Notes under the pieces: model-generated
The model's input: the letters and a program-made list of their open reading frames with translations, nothing else
Told to the model about the DNA's origin: nothing
Database searches by the model: none
Position numbers and translations under genes: made by a program
In this document: positions 6,212 through 8,110 of the stretch, piece by piece
How the letters are laid out: every line of letters begins with the position of its first letter
Numbering within the stretch: position 1 is the stretch's first letter
From: CAUJGQ01 sp038325665
GTDB taxonomy: Bacteria > Chloroflexota > Dehalococcoidia > CAUJGQ01
Direction of reading: 5' to 3'
Assembly (NCBI GenBank): GCA_038325665.1
Contig: JBBQJF010000243.1
Span: 1-8,110 of the forward strand
Length of the DNA stretch: 8,110 bases

Positions 6212-7540
6212 TTAGGCCAGGTGCGGCCGCGTGAGGTTGTCCACGGGCGCGCCCGCGCCGGTGACGTGGACATCATCCTCAATGCGGACGCCGCCGAGCG
6301 CCGCTAGTTCCTCCACCAGCCGCCAATCGACGGCGCTGGCGTGCGGACCCGCGCGCAACTCGGCCAGCTTGCCCTCGATGAAGTACACACCAGGCTCGAT
6401 GGTGAAGACCTGCCCCGGCGCGATCACGGTCGTGTTGCGCAGCCAGTCGGTCTGCTCGGTCGGCGGTATCTCCGCGCAGCCCACGTCGTGACACTGAAGG
6501 CCGAGCGAGTGGCCCAGCCCGTGGGGAAAGAACGCCCGTGTCACCCCGGCGGAGGCAATCTCGGCGGGAGGCATCCGCACGATGCCAAGGTCGTGGAGGA
6601 TGCCGGCGACGTGGCCGTGCGCCCGCTCGTGCAGCTCGGGAAACGGCAGGCCGGCCACCGCCTCGCCGCATAGTTGCGCCTGCATCTGCTCAACTCGGGT
6701 CACCAGATGTGTGAACGTCTCCCCGGCGCCGCCCGCGCCTTTGACGTACGTGCGGGTGATATCGCTGGTATAGCCCTGGTACGTCGCGCCGGCGTCGATC
6801 AGGAGTGACTCGGCTGGCCGGCGGGCGACCGTGCGGCCGTAGCTGATGTGATGGAGCGTGGCGGCGTTCGACCCCAGCGCCACGATGTTCTTGTACGGCG
6901 TCTCGGGGTCATCCTGGCGGGTCGCGGCCAGAAACAGCAGGTGCAGGTCGAGCTCGGCGTGGTCGCCGCTGAGAAACGCCTCGGCCACACGCCGGTGGCC
7001 GGCGGCAGCACGGCGGTTCGCCTCGGCGATGCATAGCACCTCATAGGCGGTCTTGCGCGTCCGCAGCTCGTCGAGTTGCTTGACCAACTCCTCCGGGTTG
7101 ACCGCGTGACCCGCGCCCCACACATCCGGCACACTCCGCCGCTCACCGATCAGGGCCGCCCCCTCGCGCGGCAGATAGTCGCGCATCGCCTCGGGGCTGG
7201 AAACCTCAATGATCTCGAACGACGACTGCCAGTGATCGGAGTCCGGAGCGGCCGGCCGTTCCCAATACGATGTGCCGCGCGGCCACAGCAACCGGGGCCG
7301 GCGGCCGGGCTGCACGACGAGCAGACAATCGGGCTCGGATAGCGGCAGCCAGTGCTGGAAGTGCGGCGAGGGACGCAACGGCCAGTATTGGTCGTCGGCC
7401 TCCGCGCGCTTCTGTTGCGCGCCCGAGTGCAACACGACCGCCTCAAAGCCGGTCGCGTCCAGCGCCTCAGCATAGGCGCGTTCCAGCCAGGCGATATGCT
7501 CAGCATAGGTTCGTGTCAGACGATCCGTTTCGACGCTCAT
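6212..7540 (-). CDS. pepQ: Xaa-Pro dipeptidase (PepQ type, M24 metallopeptidase)
   Basis: 442 residues, almost the length of E. coli PepQ (443). It hydrolyses dipeptides with C-terminal proline in the cytoplasm, using two divalent metal ions, and serves peptide turnover; PepQ relatives can also split organophosphate triesters. All five expected metal ligands are visible: D249 and D260 in LLIDAGATYQGYTSDITRTY, H340 in FFPHGLGHSLG, E382 in FTIEPGVYF and E421 in GGVRIEDDV. The N-terminal domain (about 1-160) also follows the PepQ pattern, with VVLHSG (35-40), DDQYWPLRPSPHFQHWLP (49-66) and INPE-like VNPE. ATG 7540 starts the family-like sequence; the frame extends upstream to 7675 with no family similarity. 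The Shine-Dalgarno signal is weak (GGGG close to ATG). It is transcribed toward the restriction operon and appears unrelated to it. Confidence 0.95.
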   Translation of the reverse strand: MSVETDRLTRTYAEHIAWLERAYAEALDATGFEAVVLHSGAQQKRAEADDQYWPLRPSPHFQHWLPLSEPDCLLVVQPGRRPRLLWPRGTSYWERPAAPDSDHWQSSFEIIEVSSPEAMRDYLPREGAALIGERRSVPDVWGAGHAVNPEELVKQLDELRTRKTAYEVLCIAEANRRAAAGHRRVAEAFLSGDHAELDLHLLFLAATRQDDPETPYKNIVALGSNAATLHHISYGRTVARRPAESLLIDAGATYQGYTSDITRTYVKGAGGAGETFTHLVTRVEQMQAQLCGEAVAGLPFPELHERAHGHVAGILHDLGIVRMPPAEIASAGVTRAFFPHGLGHSLGLQCHDVGCAEIPPTEQTDWLRNTTVIAPGQVFTIEPGVYFIEGKLAELRAGPHASAVDWRLVEELAALGGVRIEDDVHVTGAGAPVDNLTRPHLA

Positions 7541-7708
7541 GCCCCGTACGCTACCACCACCCGCGCACATATTCCAATCGACCGCGCGGCAAGGTAGTGG
7601 GTGAGTGTGTCGGCGTGGCAAAGTCATTGCATCCGCGGCATCGGCTTGGAACCCTATGGCGGACCACGTCATCATCTCGTTGGGAGCGTTTGTCGTCGTG
7701 TCCGAGCG

Positions 7709-8110
7709 TCAGACAGCAAGTAATTCGCCCATACTCCCCGCGATGTCGCCCCGGCTGTTGTCGGTGGCGATGGTCTCCCCGTATTCGACCCGCAGACGGT
7801 TTGTCCGCAGTGCCGTGAAGAAAATGTCCGCGACGGGCGGGTAGTCCGCGAACCGACCGCGAAAGCCAAGCACTTCGATCCCGACGATCTTATATGTCTC
7901 GGGGTCTAATCGGAGGAATACGTTATCTGTCGCCGCCTCAGAGATTGCCTCTTGAGGCTCACCGAAGGTGACGAGGAGGGTGTCTTCTTCCACATCGTAG
8001 ACCGCCGAGAATTCGAGCGCGCCGAGCCGGTCGCGTACATCGGCATTCGCCTCGCGGACCTTCTGGACGACCGCCGCATTTTCCTCGTTGAGTTGTCTCA
8101 ATACGTCCGC
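7709..8110 (-). CDS. C-terminal part of a small protein, DUF2283-like strand region
   Basis: 133 codons to a TGA at 7709; the frame stays open through the right edge, so the true start probably lies outside the window (TTG at 8101 is the only internal candidate near the edge and has no clear ribosome site). The first 30 visible residues (LNEENAAVVQKVREANADVR and on) look like an amphipathic helix or coiled coil. Then YDVEEDTLLVTF, DNVFLRLDPETYKIVGIEVL and GFRGRF follow the strand pattern I associate with DUF2283, a small uncharacterised domain. The remainder includes ADIFFTALRTNRLRVEYGE and a Gly/Ser-containing tail. No signal peptide, membrane segment or catalytic motif is seen. It is 168 bases upstream of the dipeptidase on the same strand and may or may not be co-transcribed. 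The coding call is firm; the family call is tentative. Confidence 0.75.
   Translation of the reverse strand, partial: ADVLRQLNEENAAVVQKVREANADVRDRLGALEFSAVYDVEEDTLLVTFGEPQEAISEAATDNVFLRLDPETYKIVGIEVLGFRGRFADYPPVADIFFTALRTNRLRVEYGETIATDNSRGDIAGSMGELLAV

Noticed and set aside
6024..6215. 63-codon plus-strand frame after the endonuclease
   Set aside because: No ribosome site, no codon bias, and composition typical of chance frames; it overlaps the endonuclease stop and runs antisense to the end of the dipeptidase gene.

Overview
This is a G+C-rich bacterial window (about 60-65% by eye, with strong G/C preference at third codon positions in most genes). No rRNA, tRNA, CRISPR array, transposase or integrase is visible. 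The gene mix (NarL-type response regulator, CDGSH iron-sulfur protein, small iron-permease-family protein, PepQ-type peptidase) would fit a high-GC lineage such as Chloroflexota or Actinomycetota. That placement is a guess.

Left block, minus strand (1-1269): a compact gene run transcribed leftward. It starts with a low-affinity iron permease family membrane protein (841-1269). This is joined by a GTGA stop/start overlap to a small unrecognised ORF (644-844), which is joined by an ATGA overlap to a four-helix membrane protein with a His-rich motif (162-647). A further gene runs off the left edge (1-96). A largely non-coding stretch of about 700 bases (1270-1969) follows.

Middle block, plus strand: a two-domain iron-sulfur protein (1970-2422, divergent ferredoxin plus CDGSH) and a NarL/FixJ-type response regulator (2670-3347), closed by a strong hairpin (3391-3411). 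Next comes the clearest system in the window, a type II restriction-modification operon. A gamma-class N6-adenine DNA methyltransferase (3618-5321) overlaps by 11 bases an XhoI/PaeR7I-family restriction endonuclease (5311-6027). By family the predicted target is CTCGAG. The window contains exactly two such sites, one inside each gene of the system. No controller (C) protein gene is present, but the leader holds two short inverted repeats.

Right block, minus strand: a complete Xaa-Pro dipeptidase of the PepQ type with all five metal ligands (6212-7540), and the 3' part of a small protein with a coiled-coil-like start and a DUF2283-like strand region (7709-8110).

I do not see a clearly undescribed defence or mobile system. 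The best leads are the translationally coupled iron-permease-family/His-motif membrane gene set, the ferredoxin-CDGSH fusion with only three obvious cluster cysteines in its ferredoxin half, and the inverted repeats and self-sites in the restriction-modification operon.
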